A stretch of 64,000 nt of DNA. Source: Desulfovibrio legallii. Its GTDB lineage: Bacteria > Desulfobacterota > Desulfovibrionia > Desulfovibrionales > Desulfovibrionaceae. A program made the position numbers and the translations under genes. Shown piece by piece: positions 18,454 through 32,611 of this stretch; position 1 is the first letter of the stretch; each line of letters begins with the position of its first letter. Below the pieces are notes generated by a model, which worked only from the letters and a program-made list of their open reading frames with translations, searched no databases and was not told where the DNA came from. The stretch covers positions 44,199 through 108,198 of the forward strand of contig NZ_FNBX01000010.1 in assembly GCF_900102485.1 (NCBI RefSeq). The letters are read 5' to 3'.

Positions 18454-19884
18454 ATGGTTGGGAAAAGAAAAAGCCTTTGTGCCGTGCTCGTGCTGGCGGG
18501 CATGCTGTGGGCCGGGCTGGCCGCGGCGGCGAATCCGATCATGCTCCAGAGCGAGCGGTGGGAGCCCACGGTGCGGCAAAGCATCAATGAAATGTTCGTG
18601 CTCTACGGCAAGGGCAGCCCAGGCTACAATCCGTCCATCCGCCCTTACGCGGTGTTTGATTTTGACAATACCGTTTCCATCCTGGACGTGGAAGAACAGT
18701 TGGCCATCTATCAGCTGGAGAATCTGCGCTTTGCCGTGCCGCCGGAGCAGATGTACGCCGTGCTGACCACCGGCGTGCCGGACGTCAATAAAGACCTGGG
18801 CAAGGACTGGGGGGGCCTGACGGTGGCCACGGTGGCCGCGGACGCCGCCGCCGCCTACAAACGGCTGTACGCCAAGGGCTATGTGGCCGCGGACGGCTCC
18901 CGGGCCGCCGGCAAGGCGGCGTGGATGGCCAGCGACGACTGGAAGGAATTTGCCGCCAAGGCCCGCTGGCTGTACGACGCCATTGGCGACACCATGGACG
19001 TTTCCGTGTCCTACCCCTGGATCACCTACTGGTTTACGGGCATGACCCCACAGCAGGTCTACGATCTGGCCCACGAGGCCTTTACCTACTATGCCAAGGC
19101 CAGCAGCGAAAAAGATTTCTGGCGGAAGATCACCTGGAAAAGTCCGGCGGCCTATGCCGGTTCCAAGGCGGGACCGCTTTCCATCAGCTTCAAGCAGGGC
19201 ATAACCGTCTCGCCGGAAATGCGCGAGCTGTTCCACGCGCTGGAGGCCAACGGCTTTGACGCCTGGGTGTGTTCCGCTTCGTTTATCGACGTCATTTCCG
19301 CCGCCGTGAGCCCGGAGGTTTTCGGCATTGAAGGCGTGGACGGCGTGCTGGCCATGACCAATAAGGAGAAAAACGGCCGTTACATAAATGCCTATGACTA
19401 CGACTTCCATGCCCAGACCCAGGGCAAGGGCAAGACCGAGAGCATTTCCAAACTGATTCTGCCCCTTTACCGCAACCGGGGGCCGGTTTTTGTGGCCTTT
19501 GATTCTCAGGGCGACTTCAACTTTGTGAGCGAATATGCGGATACGGCCCTGGGCCTGGCGCTCAACCGCGCGCGTAAGGACGACGCGGGCATCCTGGCTG
19601 CCGTGGCCCTGTACCAGAACGGCAAAAAACTCACCGTGGCCGAGGCCGTCAAGCAGGGGCAGACCCGCTATGTACTGCAGGGCCGCAATGAGAACGGGGG
19701 CTACTTCTGGCCCCGGCCGGAGGTGCAGCTGCTGGGTAAGGACAAGCCCGTGCTGCTGAGCGCCAAGGCTGAAGGCTGGCTGCAAAAACTGCGGGAAGGC
19801 GTGCGCGTGCCTGCGCTGATCAACGATGCGCCCAGGCTGACCGGCAAGCTCAAAACCTACGACGGGTATAAATCCATCCAGTAG
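18454..19884 (+). CDS. Secreted HAD-superfamily phosphatase-like protein
   Basis: 476 residues with a signal peptide (hydrophobic 9-25, cleavage after AAA). Residues 67-75 carry the HAD motif I (FDFDNTVS), and a later AFDSQGDF fits the acidic motif near the C-terminal half. Long insertions with aromatic residues form the cap. It is likely a periplasmic phosphohydrolase; substrate unknown. ATG 18454 follows GGAGGG at 7 nt. The gene is monocistronic and followed by a repeat copy. Confidence 0.72.
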   Translation: MVGKRKSLCAVLVLAGMLWAGLAAAANPIMLQSERWEPTVRQSINEMFVLYGKGSPGYNPSIRPYAVFDFDNTVSILDVEEQLAIYQLENLRFAVPPEQMYAVLTTGVPDVNKDLGKDWGGLTVATVAADAAAAYKRLYAKGYVAADGSRAAGKAAWMASDDWKEFAAKARWLYDAIGDTMDVSVSYPWITYWFTGMTPQQVYDLAHEAFTYYAKASSEKDFWRKITWKSPAAYAGSKAGPLSISFKQGITVSPEMRELFHALEANGFDAWVCSASFIDVISAAVSPEVFGIEGVDGVLAMTNKEKNGRYINAYDYDFHAQTQGKGKTESISKLILPLYRNRGPVFVAFDSQGDFNFVSEYADTALGLALNRARKDDAGILAAVALYQNGKKLTVAEAVKQGQTRYVLQGRNENGGYFWPRPEVQLLGKDKPVLLSAKAEGWLQKLREGVRVPALINDAPRLTGKLKTYDGYKSIQ

Positions 19885-20030
19885 CGCAGACTATCTTTGA
19901 AAATAGCCATTCTCAAAGTTGACGGCACGCTCGTTCCGGCTTGCCAGCGCAGCTGAATTGCATTTACGCCTCCACGCCGGGCGTCTCTTGCGCAGCCGCC
20001 AGGGCATTTCAGCTTTGAAATGTCCTGGCG
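19885..20030 (-). repeat. Dispersed intergenic repeat, copy 5 (reverse)
   Basis: Minus-strand copy. A degraded terminal stem CTTTGA/TCAAAG (19895-19900 with 19913-19918), CACGCTCGTTCCGG, TTTACGCCTCCACG, the GCGCAGCCGCC block, and an end hairpin AGGGCATTTCA...TGAAATGTCCT. It abuts the HAD gene stop. Confidence 0.8.
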
Positions 20031-20040
20031 CATAACGGCA

Positions 20041-20169
20041 GGCAGGCCGCATTCTGCGGAGCCTGCCGCGCCTGGAACGCTGCAGGCAAACGCGCAGCGC
20101 ACGGGAGGATGGGCCGTCCCGTGCGCTGCTGCAACGGGCCGGGGAAGGGTTGTCTCCCCGGCCCTGTTG
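20041..20169 (-). other. Three tandem hairpins after the chemoreceptor gene
   Basis: Hairpin 1 (20041-20067): GGCAGG/CCTGCC with inner CCGC/GCGG. Hairpin 2: perfect 10-bp GCGCACGGGA/TCCCGTGCGC (20097-20106 with 20117-20126). Hairpin 3: perfect 10-bp GGGCCGGGGA/TCCCCGGCCC (20136-20145 with 20155-20164) with outer CAAC/GTTG. No U-tracts are present. They lie 3' of the minus-strand chemoreceptor gene and may be U-less terminators or 3'-end stabilisers. Confidence 0.6.
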
Positions 20170-20185
20170 CGTTTGCGGCGTTGCG

Positions 20186-22279
20186 TCAGCTTTGCTGCAG
20201 CTCGGCGATAAGGGCGCTCAGGCGCTGGGCCTGCGCGGCCAGGTCCGCCACTGCCGTCGTGGCGGCGCGCATGGCCTGGGCCGTCTGCCCGGAGAGCTCG
20301 TTGACGTGGACAATGGATTGGTTGATCTCCTCGCTGGCGGCGGACTGCTGCTCGCTGGCCGTGGCTATGGCCCCCACCTGATCCGCCGTGGCCTCCACGT
20401 TGCCCACGATTTCCTCCAGGGCCTTGCCGGACTGCCCGGCGAAGTCGGCGGCGGTTTCCACCTCGTGCAGGGCCTTGTCCATGGCTGCCACGCTCTGTGC
20501 GGTGCTGGACTGGATGGCCGTGATGGCGCTGCCCACATCGTTGGTGGAGGCCATGGTCTTTTCGGCCAGTTTGCGCACCTCGTCGGCCACCACGGCAAAG
20601 CCGCGGCCCGCGTCGCCCGCGCGGGCGGCTTCAATGGCGGCGTTCAGGGCCAGCAGGTTGGTCTGGTCCGCAATGTCGGAGATGACGTTCATGATCCTGG
20701 TGATGGCCTGGGCGTGCCCGTTGAGCTGGTTCATATCCTCCTTGAGCGCCTGGGAAACGCTCTGCACCTGGCCGATGCTCTGCAGGGCCTGCTGCACGAT
20801 GCGCGCCCCGCTTTCAGCGTTGGAGCGGGTTTCAGTGGAGACGGCCGAGGCCGCGGAGGCGTTGCGGGCCACCTCCTGCACGGTGGCGTTCATTTCATTC
20901 ATGGCTGTGGCGGCTTCGTCCAGGCGTCGGGCGGATGCGTCGGCGCTGTGGTTGGATTGCTCAATCTGGGCGGAAAGTTGGTCGGAAGCCGCGCCAATGG
21001 CCTTGACCACCTCTTCCAGCTGGGCGGCCGCGGCCAGCATGCCTTCGCGTTTGGCGCTTTCCGCCTGGCTGGCCGCCGCTTCGGCCCTGGCTGTGGCCGC
21101 CTGGGCCTCTTCCGTGGCCTGTTGCGCGGCCTGGTTTTTTTGTTCTCCTTCATCCAGCAGCTTTTTGATGTTGCCCACCATATGCTCCATGCCTTCGCCC
21201 AGCACGGTGAATTCGTCCTTGCGGCGGGCGGCCGCTGCCAGCAAGGCGCGCTCGTGGGCGTCGGGCTCCAGGCGGCCGCCGGCCACAGCCTCCGCCAGGC
21301 CGGAAAGCCCGCCCAGGAGGCGCACAATGGCGCGCGCGGCCAGAACGATGATCACGCCCACCGCCAGCGCGCAGGCCAGCGCCAGAAAGACGTTGTTGCG
21401 CAGCATGGTTGTGATGGGGGCGTACAGCTCCGCCCTGTCAAATTCCAGGCAAAGCGTCCAGCCTTCTTCCGGCAGGCGCGTGTAGTAGACGATTTTTTCT
21501 CTGCCTTCGGCATCGGTGTAACTTGCCCGGCCGTCCTCCGCGGCGAGCATTTGCTGCACTAAAGGGTTCTTGCTTTCATCGCTGCCCATGCGTTTGGGGT
21601 CGCGGTGCAGGATGATCCGCCCCTTGAGGTCATAGGCGTACATGCCGCCCCGCTCTCCGAAGCGGACCTGGTTGGTGGTGGCCTCGGCCAGACTGAAGTT
21701 GTCCACCCCGGTCCAGAGCACGCCCTTGACTTTTGAGCCATCCATAAGGGGCATGGCGATGACCGTGGTCACCTTGCCCGTGGTGGCGCTGATCAGGCCC
21801 AGGACTGTGGTCTTTCCGGCTATGCCGCGCTTGTAGTATTCCCGTTGCGAAAAATTTTTGCCCACGGAGGTGCTGTGCTCTTTTTCGCCTTTCACATGGT
21901 GGGCGATGGTCAGGCCCGTGGGATCCATGAAGCCGCAGAAGGATACCTTGGAATTGCGTTCCGTAAAGGCTTTGAGGGCCTCGTCCGCCCGCTGGAACAG
22001 GGGCCGCAGCTCCGCCTCCGGCAGGCCCGCATTGTGGGCGTCCAGAAAGGCGTTGACGCGGTTGTTTTCCGCCAGCAGGCTCAGGGCTTCCTGCACGCCT
22101 TCAAAGACGGCGTGCAGGCCGATCTTCTGGTTGCTCAGCAAGATAAGAATATCCTGCCGGATCTGCTGGCGCAGCGTTCCTTCGGACATGCGGTAGCTCA
22201 GGCCGGCCACCAGCAACAGGCCGACAATGGCCGGCAGAAGGATAATGAGCAGCATCTTTTGCATTAATCCCATCTTCAT
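20186..22279 (-). CDS. Methyl-accepting chemotaxis protein (dCache-type sensor)
   Basis: 697 residues: TM1 (about 8-28), a periplasmic Cache-type sensor (about 40-280, with [10 protein letters not shown] and [18 protein letters not shown]), TM2 (about 295-320), a HAMP-like segment, and a signalling domain with the conserved tip [18 protein letters not shown]. It would bind a small ligand and control CheA through CheW; ligand unknown. ATG 22279 follows AGGAGG. No other chemotaxis gene is nearby, so it is an orphan receptor. Confidence 0.92.
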   Translation of the reverse strand: MKMGLMQKMLLIILLPAIVGLLLVAGLSYRMSEGTLRQQIRQDILILLSNQKIGLHAVFEGVQEALSLLAENNRVNAFLDAHNAGLPEAELRPLFQRADEALKAFTERNSKVSFCGFMDPTGLTIAHHVKGEKEHSTSVGKNFSQREYYKRGIAGKTTVLGLISATTGKVTTVIAMPLMDGSKVKGVLWTGVDNFSLAEATTNQVRFGERGGMYAYDLKGRIILHRDPKRMGSDESKNPLVQQMLAAEDGRASYTDAEGREKIVYYTRLPEEGWTLCLEFDRAELYAPITTMLRNNVFLALACALAVGVIIVLAARAIVRLLGGLSGLAEAVAGGRLEPDAHERALLAAAARRKDEFTVLGEGMEHMVGNIKKLLDEGEQKNQAAQQATEEAQAATARAEAAASQAESAKREGMLAAAAQLEEVVKAIGAASDQLSAQIEQSNHSADASARRLDEAATAMNEMNATVQEVARNASAASAVSTETRSNAESGARIVQQALQSIGQVQSVSQALKEDMNQLNGHAQAITRIMNVISDIADQTNLLALNAAIEAARAGDAGRGFAVVADEVRKLAEKTMASTNDVGSAITAIQSSTAQSVAAMDKALHEVETAADFAGQSGKALEEIVGNVEATADQVGAIATASEQQSAASEEINQSIVHVNELSGQTAQAMRAATTAVADLAAQAQRLSALIAELQQS

Positions 22280-22524
22280 GTGTGGCCTCCTTAAGCCTGA
22301 ACCTCCTGAAAATTGCCTTGTGCGCGCCCGCCTGCCGCAGGCCGGGCGCGTCCTGCGCTGCGGGCCTGCAGCCGCGCCGGAACATTGCGCAGCTCCACGG
22401 GAATGCCTTTATTTGTTATCGGTCAATGAGATGGACGCATTAGGGGAATATTTTTTTGTATCAATGCGATAAAAAGAAACAGTAACTGCAAAAAAATTGT
22501 ATAGCAATATTTTGTTGTTTTTTA

Positions 22525-22552
22525 TTGCATAGTTTGCTATGTATTTCATACT
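22525..22552 (+). promoter_or_regulatory. Likely promoter of the hybrid sensor kinase gene
   Basis: TTGCAT (22525-22530) and CATACT (22547-22552), 16-bp spacing, in an AT-rich stretch (22430-22580). A small palindrome CATAG-TTTG-CTATG (22528-22541) overlaps the spacer and may be an operator. Confidence 0.4.
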
Positions 22553-22599
22553 AAGAGCTACATAAAGGCTTTTCGCAAAAAAAATCCGGCGGGTAAGCC

Positions 22600-26640
<4,041 letters not shown>

Positions 26641-26709
26641 GCTTGCTGCGGGCCGGCCTTTCCGTCCTGCGCGGCTTGCGGCGGAAAGGGGATTTTTCGC
26701 CGTTTTTTG

Positions 26710-26738
26710 TTGACAAGGGCGGCCCGCGCGGGTAAGTT
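26710..26738 (+). promoter_or_regulatory. trp operon promoter
   Basis: TTGACA (26710-26715) and TAAGTT (26733-26738), 17-bp spacing, 30 bp upstream of the leader peptide start. Confidence 0.6.
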
Positions 26739-26767
26739 ACCTGGAAACAAGGAAGCGAGAGGTTCGT

Positions 26768-26854
26768 ATGACCCGTCTTTCCCACACCATTCTTTTCAGC
26801 CTTCAGGGCTGGTGGTGGCGCAAACAACTGCGTGGGGGAGACGTGCGGGCCTAA
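26768..26854 (+). CDS. trpL: trp operon leader peptide
   Basis: 28 residues (MTRLSHTILFSLQG, WWW, RKQLRGGDVRA) with three consecutive Trp codons at 26810-26818 and a GGAAGCGAGAGG ribosome-binding region upstream. Charging of tRNA-Trp sets where the ribosome stalls. Stalling at the Trp codons leaves 26835-26843 free to form the antiterminator. If translation reaches the stop at 26852 the ribosome covers that segment and the terminator forms. Confidence 0.9.
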   Translation: MTRLSHTILFSLQGWWWRKQLRGGDVRA

Positions 26855-26921
26855 GGTTCCGGTACGTTGGTTTGGCTGTATGTGAGCGCCGTCTCCCCAC
26901 AAGGAGACGGCGCTTTTTTTT
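26835..26921 (+). promoter_or_regulatory. trp attenuator (antiterminator and terminator)
   Basis: Terminator: perfect 12-bp stem AGCGCCGTCTCC/GGAGACGGCGCT (26885-26896 with 26903-26914), loop CCACAA, T run to 26921. Antiterminator: GGGGAGACG (26835-26843) is perfectly complementary to CGTCTCCCC (26890-26898), which destroys the 5' arm of the terminator. The two folds are mutually exclusive, the standard ribosome-mediated attenuation layout. Confidence 0.88.
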
Positions 26922-26948
26922 GCGATCTTAACCTGAAGGAAGCCGCAA

Positions 26949-28400
26949 ATGCACAACAAGGGGAACGCGCAGCCGGAAATCAGGCTGCAACAGTCCGCCC
27001 GCTGGCTGCCGGCGGATATGGATACGCCCATCAGCCTGTTTATGGGTATGGTGGGGCAGGACAACGGCATTCTGCTGGAAAGCGCCGAGGTGGACGGCCG
27101 CTGGGGCCGTTACAGCATTCTGGCCTGCGATGCCGCCCTGTTCGTCGCCTGCCGGGGGGGCAGCCTGGCCCTCACCGTGCTGGACGAAGGCCTGGCGGGG
27201 CTCAAAAGGTTTGAAGGCCGCCCCTTTGTGGAGGGCCTGCGCGCCCTCATGGGGGCCATGGAGATTGCGCCGCCGGCCAACGTGCCCGATCTGCCGCCCA
27301 TCACCCGCGCCCTGTACGGCTACCTGGGCTTCGGCATGGCCGGGCTGTTCAATCCCAAGCTGGCCGCGCTCATGCCGCCGGAAGAGGCCGATTGCCAGCT
27401 TATGCTGCCGGCCACGGTGCTGGTCTTTGATCACCTCTACAACCGGCTTTGCCAGGTGAGCCTGGGCGACCACCGCGCCCTTATGGGGGCCAGGCAGCCC
27501 CTGGAGCCCGGCGAGGCGGGGCAGGGGGCCCTGCTGGACCCGCAGACCGTCCGCGCCGAACCCGGCGAGGAAGGCTACAAGGATTTTGTGCGGCGCATCA
27601 AGGAGATGCTGCGCCAGGGCGAGGCTATCCAGGTGGTGCCTTCGGTGCGTTTTTCCGCGCCTTTTTCGGGCGATCCTTTTGAGCTTTACCGCCGCATGCG
27701 GCGCTTCAACGCCTCGCCCTACATGTTTTACATGCGCTTTCCGGAGATCACCCTGCTGGGTTCCTCGCCGGAGGTCATGGTGCGCTGCACGGCGGGGCAG
27801 CTGCAGCTTTCGCCCATTGCGGGCACGCGCAAGCGTGGGGCCGACGACCTGGAGGACGCCCGCCTGGCCGCCGAGCTGCGCGACGACCCCAAGGAGCGCG
27901 CCGAGCACGTCATGCTGGTGGACCTGGGCCGCAACGACCTGGGCCGGGTGGCCCGCCCCGGCTCCGTGAATCTGGAGCGCTATATGGAGGTGGAGCGCTA
28001 CTCCCACGTTATGCACCTTACCAGCCGGGTCACGGCGCGGCTGGACGAGGGCAAGGACGCTCTGGACGTGCTGGCGGCCACCTTCCCGGCGGGCACGGTT
28101 TCCGGCGCGCCCAAGGTGCGGGCCATGGAAATCATCCGCCAGCTGGAAGGCCGCGCCCGCGGCCCTTATGCGGGCTGCATCGGCTGGCTGGGGCTGGATA
28201 AGGGCAGCGTCAATCTGGATACGGGCATCACCATCCGCAGCATGTGGCTGCAGGAAGGCCGGTTGTTCTGGCAGGCGGGCGGCGGCATCGTCCACGACTC
28301 CGATCCGGAACTGGAATGGAAGGAAGTGTGCAACAAATCGGCCATCATGCGCCTGGCCCTGCGTGCGGAGGATGAAGACCATGTTTCTGCTCATCGATAA
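26949..28400 (+). CDS. trpE: Anthranilate synthase component I
   Basis: 483 residues. LLES at residues 42-45 matches the Trp-feedback element. The chorismate-binding domain has IAGTRKRGADDLEDARLAAEL, DPKERAEHVMLVDLGRNDLGRV, TFPAGTVSGAPKVRAMEII and DTGITIRS near the end. It converts chorismate plus ammonia, from the TrpG domain, to anthranilate. It overlaps trpGD by 20 nt, the first overlap of the operon. Confidence 0.96.
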   Translation: MHNKGNAQPEIRLQQSARWLPADMDTPISLFMGMVGQDNGILLESAEVDGRWGRYSILACDAALFVACRGGSLALTVLDEGLAGLKRFEGRPFVEGLRALMGAMEIAPPANVPDLPPITRALYGYLGFGMAGLFNPKLAALMPPEEADCQLMLPATVLVFDHLYNRLCQVSLGDHRALMGARQPLEPGEAGQGALLDPQTVRAEPGEEGYKDFVRRIKEMLRQGEAIQVVPSVRFSAPFSGDPFELYRRMRRFNASPYMFYMRFPEITLLGSSPEVMVRCTAGQLQLSPIAGTRKRGADDLEDARLAAELRDDPKERAEHVMLVDLGRNDLGRVARPGSVNLERYMEVERYSHVMHLTSRVTARLDEGKDALDVLAATFPAGTVSGAPKVRAMEIIRQLEGRARGPYAGCIGWLGLDKGSVNLDTGITIRSMWLQEGRLFWQAGGGIVHDSDPELEWKEVCNKSAIMRLALRAEDEDHVSAHR

Positions 28401-29979
28401 TTACGATTCCTTTACCTACAACCTGGTGCAGGCCTTCTACGCCCTGGGGCACAAGCCCGAGGTGCGCCGCAACGACGACCCCGCCCTGCTGGACCTGGCC
28501 GCAAGCCCGGACCTCAAGATGGTCTGCATTTCGCCCGGCCCTGGCCGCCCGGAGGATACGGGCCTCTGCCCGGAATTTCTCAACCGCCTTAACCCCCGCG
28601 TGCCCGTGCTGGGCGTCTGCCTGGGGCATCAGCTTCTGGGCCTGCACGCCGGAGCGCGGGTGGAGGTGGGCCCCTGCATCATGCACGGCAAGCAGTCGGA
28701 AATCGTCCACGACGGCACGGGCCTGTTCACGGGGCTGCCCAACCCCATGCGCGTGGGGCGCTACCACTCCCTGGTGGTGCGCGCCGACGAGGATGCGGCC
28801 AACCCCCGCTTTACGGTCACGGCCCGCGCGCCTGAGGGCGAGGTCATGGCCCTGCGTTACAATGACCGCCCCTGGGTGGGCGTGCAGTTCCACCCGGAAT
28901 CCGTGCTGACCCCTGAGGGCCTGCGGTTGCTGGGCAATTTCCCCCAGGCCATTGTGAGTAAGGATAGGGACGCGGGCGCGGCCGACATGGCCGGCATTCT
29001 GGAACGCCTGGCCCGCAAGGAAGATCTTACGGCGGAGATGGCCGCCGCCGGCTTTGCGGCCCTCATGGACGGCAAGATGAGTCCGGCCCAGGCCGGGGCC
29101 TTCCTCATGGGCCTGCGCATGAAGGGCGAAAGCCCTCTGGAGCTGGCCCACGCCACCCGCGCCGCCCTGTCCCGCGCCGTGCGGGTGGACGGCATCTCCG
29201 GCACTACCATTGACGTGGTGGGCACAGGCGGGGACGGCCGCAACTCCTTCAACTGTTCCACGGCCACTTCGCTGACCCTGGCGGGCATGGGCTATAAGGT
29301 CGTCAAACACGGCAACCGGGCCGTGTCCTCCAAGTGCGGCAGCGCCGACGCCCTGGAGGGCGTAGGCATCGCTCTGGACAAAGACCCCGCCTCGGTGGCC
29401 GCCATGCTGCGCAAGCGCAACTTTGCCTTCCTTTTCGCGCCCTTCTTTCATCCTTCCTTCGCCAATATTGGCCCCGTGCGCAAGGAAATGGGCGTGCGCA
29501 CCCTGTTCAACATTCTGGGCCCCATGATCAATCCCGCCCGGCCCAGCCATCTGCTCATGGGCGTGGCCCGGCCGGAGCTGGTGGACCTGGTGGCCGAAAC
29601 CCTGCTCCAGTCGCCCCTCTACCGCGCGGCCGTGGTTTGCGGTTCTGGCAACTACGACGAGGTGACGCCCATCGGCCCCGCCCAAATGGCCCTGCTGCAC
29701 GAGGGCACGGTGACTTCCATGACCCTGGACCCGCGGGAGTTCGGCATCGGCCCCTGCACAGTGGAAGACCTGGCCGTGAACAGCAAGGAAGAAGCCGTGG
29801 CCGTGCTCAAGGATATTCTGGCCGGACAGGGGCCGCGCCCCATGATGGACATGGTGGTGCTCAATGTGGGCCTGGCCCTGTACCTGCTGGATGAAAAGGC
29901 GGACCTGGCCCTGTGCATGGCCCGCGCCCGGGAGGCCGTGGGCGGCGGTGCGGGCAGGAAGGTGCTGGATGCTGCTTGA
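28381..29979 (+). CDS. trpGD: Fused anthranilate synthase glutaminase / anthranilate phosphoribosyltransferase
   Basis: 532 residues in two domains. Residues 1-195 are a class I glutaminase with Cys80 (GVCLGHQ), His171 and Glu173 (FHPES). Residues 200-532 are TrpD with GTGGDGRNSFNCSTATSL, VVKHGNRAVSSKCGSADALE and FAPFFHPSF. The fusion is as in E. coli, while many bacteria have separate genes. ATG 28381 begins inside trpE; the 3' end overlaps trpC by 11 nt. Confidence 0.95.
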   Translation: MFLLIDNYDSFTYNLVQAFYALGHKPEVRRNDDPALLDLAASPDLKMVCISPGPGRPEDTGLCPEFLNRLNPRVPVLGVCLGHQLLGLHAGARVEVGPCIMHGKQSEIVHDGTGLFTGLPNPMRVGRYHSLVVRADEDAANPRFTVTARAPEGEVMALRYNDRPWVGVQFHPESVLTPEGLRLLGNFPQAIVSKDRDAGAADMAGILERLARKEDLTAEMAAAGFAALMDGKMSPAQAGAFLMGLRMKGESPLELAHATRAALSRAVRVDGISGTTIDVVGTGGDGRNSFNCSTATSLTLAGMGYKVVKHGNRAVSSKCGSADALEGVGIALDKDPASVAAMLRKRNFAFLFAPFFHPSFANIGPVRKEMGVRTLFNILGPMINPARPSHLLMGVARPELVDLVAETLLQSPLYRAAVVCGSGNYDEVTPIGPAQMALLHEGTVTSMTLDPREFGIGPCTVEDLAVNSKEEAVAVLKDILAGQGPRPMMDMVVLNVGLALYLLDEKADLALCMARAREAVGGGAGRKVLDAA

Positions 29980-30799
29980 ACGCTTCCGCGCGGCCAAGCG
30001 CGAGGAACTGGCGGCTCTGCGGGCGCTGGAGGCGCGGGGAGCTCTGCCCGCGCCCCTGTCCGGACCGCGGCCTTCCTTCACGGCGGCGCTGCGCGCCCCA
30101 GGCCGGGGGCCGCTGGCCGTCATTGCCGAGTACAAGCGGGCCTCGCCCTCGCGCGGGGTCATCTGCGAGGCCCTGGAGGTGGAGGACGTGGCCGCCGCCT
30201 ACCGCGGGGCCGGGGCCGCGGCCCTCTCCATTCTTACGGAGGAGGCCCACTTTCACGGCAGCCTGGGCTACCTGACCCGCGCGGCCGTCCCTGCGCTGTA
30301 CGCGGGGCCGCGTCCGCCCCTGTTGCGCAAGGACTTTATTTTTGACGCCCTGCAGGTGCGGGCCACGGCGGCCACCCCGGCTTCGGCCCTGCTGCTCATT
30401 GTCCGGCTTACGCCGGAGGCGGGTCAGCTGCGCGCGCTGCGGGAGCTGGCCGAAAGCTCTGGGCTGGAGGCAGTGGTGGAGGTTTTTGACGCGGCCGATC
30501 TGCGTCTGGCCAGGGAGAGCGGGGCGCGCCTTATCCAGGTCAACGCCCGCGACCTGGAAAAACTTACGGTGGACCGGGAAGCCTGCCTGACCCTGGCCCG
30601 CGCCTGTCCGCCCAGGCAGGGAGAGCTCTGGATCGCCGCCAGCGGCCTGAGCCGGCCGGAGCATCTGCGCGCCGCGGCAGACGCGGGTTATGCAGCGGCC
30701 CTGGTGGGCGGCGCGCTTATGGAGGGCGGCCGACCCGGCGCGGCCCTGCGGGCGCTGCTTGCGCCGGGTTCGCCAACGGAGGAAGGAGCATGCTCGTAA
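29969..30799 (+). CDS. trpC: Indole-3-glycerol phosphate synthase
   Basis: 276 residues, a (beta/alpha)8 barrel. [12 protein letters not shown] holds the catalytic Lys near the start, followed by [29 protein letters not shown] and [10 protein letters not shown]. It closes CdRP to indole-glycerol phosphate. The gene is separate from trpF rather than fused as in enterics. ATG 29969 overlaps trpGD by 11 nt, and the end overlaps trpF by 10 nt. Confidence 0.94.
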   Translation: MLLERFRAAKREELAALRALEARGALPAPLSGPRPSFTAALRAPGRGPLAVIAEYKRASPSRGVICEALEVEDVAAAYRGAGAAALSILTEEAHFHGSLGYLTRAAVPALYAGPRPPLLRKDFIFDALQVRATAATPASALLLIVRLTPEAGQLRALRELAESSGLEAVVEVFDAADLRLARESGARLIQVNARDLEKLTVDREACLTLARACPPRQGELWIAASGLSRPEHLRAAADAGYAAALVGGALMEGGRPGAALRALLAPGSPTEEGACS

Positions 30800-31422
30800 A
30801 ATTCTGCGGTCTCACCCGGCAGGAGGATGCGGACCAGGCCGTGCGCCTGGGCGCGCGCATGGGCGGTTTTATTTTTCATCCGCGCAGCCCCAGGGGCGTG
30901 CGCCCCGAAACCGCGGCCGCGCTGGACACGGGCCCCCTGTTGCGGGTAGGCGTCTTTGTGGAGCAGGATGCGGAGGAAATCCGCGCGATCATGGCCGCAG
31001 CCCGGCTGGACCTGGCCCAGCTGCACGGCGGCCAGAGCGTGGAATGCGCTCAGGCCGTGGGCGCGGAGCGGGTCATCCGGGTGCTCTGGCCGGAGCGTTA
31101 CAGTCATCGCGCTTTATTGTACACTGCCCTGCGTCGGCACGCGGAGGCCTGCGCCTACTACCTGCTAGACGCGGGCGTCAAGGGCGGCGGCAGCGGGCGG
31201 CGGCTGGAATGGCCGGACCTGTGCTGCCTGCGCGCGCCGCACCCCTGGCTGCTGGCCGGCGGGCTTGGCCCCGGCAATGTGCGTGCGGCGCTCAGCATGT
31301 GCGCGCCCTGCGGCGTGGACTTCAACTCCGGCGTGGAGGACGCGCCGGGGCGCAAAAATGCGGACAAAATGGCGGCCGCCGTTGCAGCCGCAAACCCGAA
31401 AGGCAATGGGAACATGTCATGA
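30790..31422 (+). CDS. trpF: Phosphoribosylanthranilate isomerase
   Basis: 210 residues. [14 protein letters not shown] holds the catalytic Cys, [11 protein letters not shown] follows, and [15 protein letters not shown] binds phosphate near the C-terminus; [14 protein letters not shown] is the last conserved block. It performs the Amadori rearrangement between TrpD and TrpC products. Its stop overlaps trpB by 4 nt (ATGA). Confidence 0.93.
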   Translation: MLVKFCGLTRQEDADQAVRLGARMGGFIFHPRSPRGVRPETAAALDTGPLLRVGVFVEQDAEEIRAIMAAARLDLAQLHGGQSVECAQAVGAERVIRVLWPERYSHRALLYTALRRHAEACAYYLLDAGVKGGGSGRRLEWPDLCCLRAPHPWLLAGGLGPGNVRAALSMCAPCGVDFNSGVEDAPGRKNADKMAAAVAAANPKGNGNMS

Positions 31423-32609
31423 AAAACAGTTATTTCGGCGAGTTCGGCGGCTGCTTTGTGCCCGAACTGCTCATGCCGCCGCTGATGGAAGTGGAAGCGG
31501 CCATGCGCGACATCTATCCCACCGGGGCGTTTCAGGAAGAGCTGAACGACCTGCTGCACAACTACGCCGGGCGGGCTACGCCCCTGACCCACTGCCCCAC
31601 GCTTTCCCGCGAGCTGGGTTTTGACCTCTGGCTCAAGCGGGAAGACCTGCTGCACACGGGCGCGCATAAAGTCAACAATACTCTGGGCCAGGCCCTGCTG
31701 GCCAAGCACATGGGCAAGACCGCCCTGGTGGCCGAGACGGGCGCGGGCCAGCACGGCGTGGCCACGGCGGCGGCCGCCGCGCGCCTGGGCATGGGCTGCA
31801 CCGTCTATATGGGCGCGGAGGATGTGGAGCGTCAGGCCCCCAACGTCATCCGCATGAAGCTCCTGGGCGCGGACGTCCACCCCGTGGAAAGCGGCACCCG
31901 CACCCTCAAGGACGCCATCAACGAGGCCCTGCGCGCCTGGATTGCCTGCCAGAAGACCACGCACTACTGTTTCGGCACGGCCGCCGGGCCGCACCCCTTC
32001 CCCACCCTGGTCCGTATGCTGCAAAGCGTTATCGGCAAGGAAACCCGCGCCCAGATGCTGGAAAAAACCGGCCGCCTGCCCGATGCCGTGGTGGCCTGCG
32101 TGGGCGGCGGCTCCAACGCCATCGGCATGTTCCATCCCTTCCTGGAAGACCACACGGTGCGCATCATCGGCGTGGAGGCGGCGGGCGAGGGCATGCCCGG
32201 CTGCTTCAACTCCGCGCCGCTCAACCTGGGGTCGCCTGGGGTGCTGCACGGGGCCTACAGCATGCTGCTCCAGAACAGCGACGGCCAGGTGGAACCTTCC
32301 CATTCCATTTCCGCCGGGCTCGATTACCCTGGCGTGGGGCCGGAGCATTCCTGGCTGCAAAAGACCGGTCGCGCGCACTACGCCATGGTCAAGGACACCA
32401 ACGCCCTGGAGGCCTTTCAGCGCCTGTGCCGCGCGGAAGGCATTCTGCCCGCGCTGGAGTCCTCTCACGCGCTGGCCTGGGTGCTGCAGCATCCCCACGC
32501 CTTTAAGGCCGGGGATCAGGTGGTGGTCAATCTTTCCGGCCGGGGCGACAAAGACCTCGGCATCGTCACCAAGGCTCTGGGGCGGGACGCTGCCGCCAGC
32601 GAGGTATAG
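31419..32609 (+). CDS. trpB: Tryptophan synthase beta chain
   Basis: 396 residues. [14 protein letters not shown] at the N-terminus, [15 protein letters not shown] with the PLP lysine, [10 protein letters not shown], and [10 protein letters not shown] binding the PLP phosphate. It condenses indole with serine and pairs with TrpA. Length and motifs are those of the classical TrpB1 type. The start overlaps trpF; trpA begins 2 nt after the stop. Confidence 0.97.
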   Translation: MKNSYFGEFGGCFVPELLMPPLMEVEAAMRDIYPTGAFQEELNDLLHNYAGRATPLTHCPTLSRELGFDLWLKREDLLHTGAHKVNNTLGQALLAKHMGKTALVAETGAGQHGVATAAAAARLGMGCTVYMGAEDVERQAPNVIRMKLLGADVHPVESGTRTLKDAINEALRAWIACQKTTHYCFGTAAGPHPFPTLVRMLQSVIGKETRAQMLEKTGRLPDAVVACVGGGSNAIGMFHPFLEDHTVRIIGVEAAGEGMPGCFNSAPLNLGSPGVLHGAYSMLLQNSDGQVEPSHSISAGLDYPGVGPEHSWLQKTGRAHYAMVKDTNALEAFQRLCRAEGILPALESSHALAWVLQHPHAFKAGDQVVVNLSGRGDKDLGIVTKALGRDAAASEV

Positions 32610-32611
32610 CC

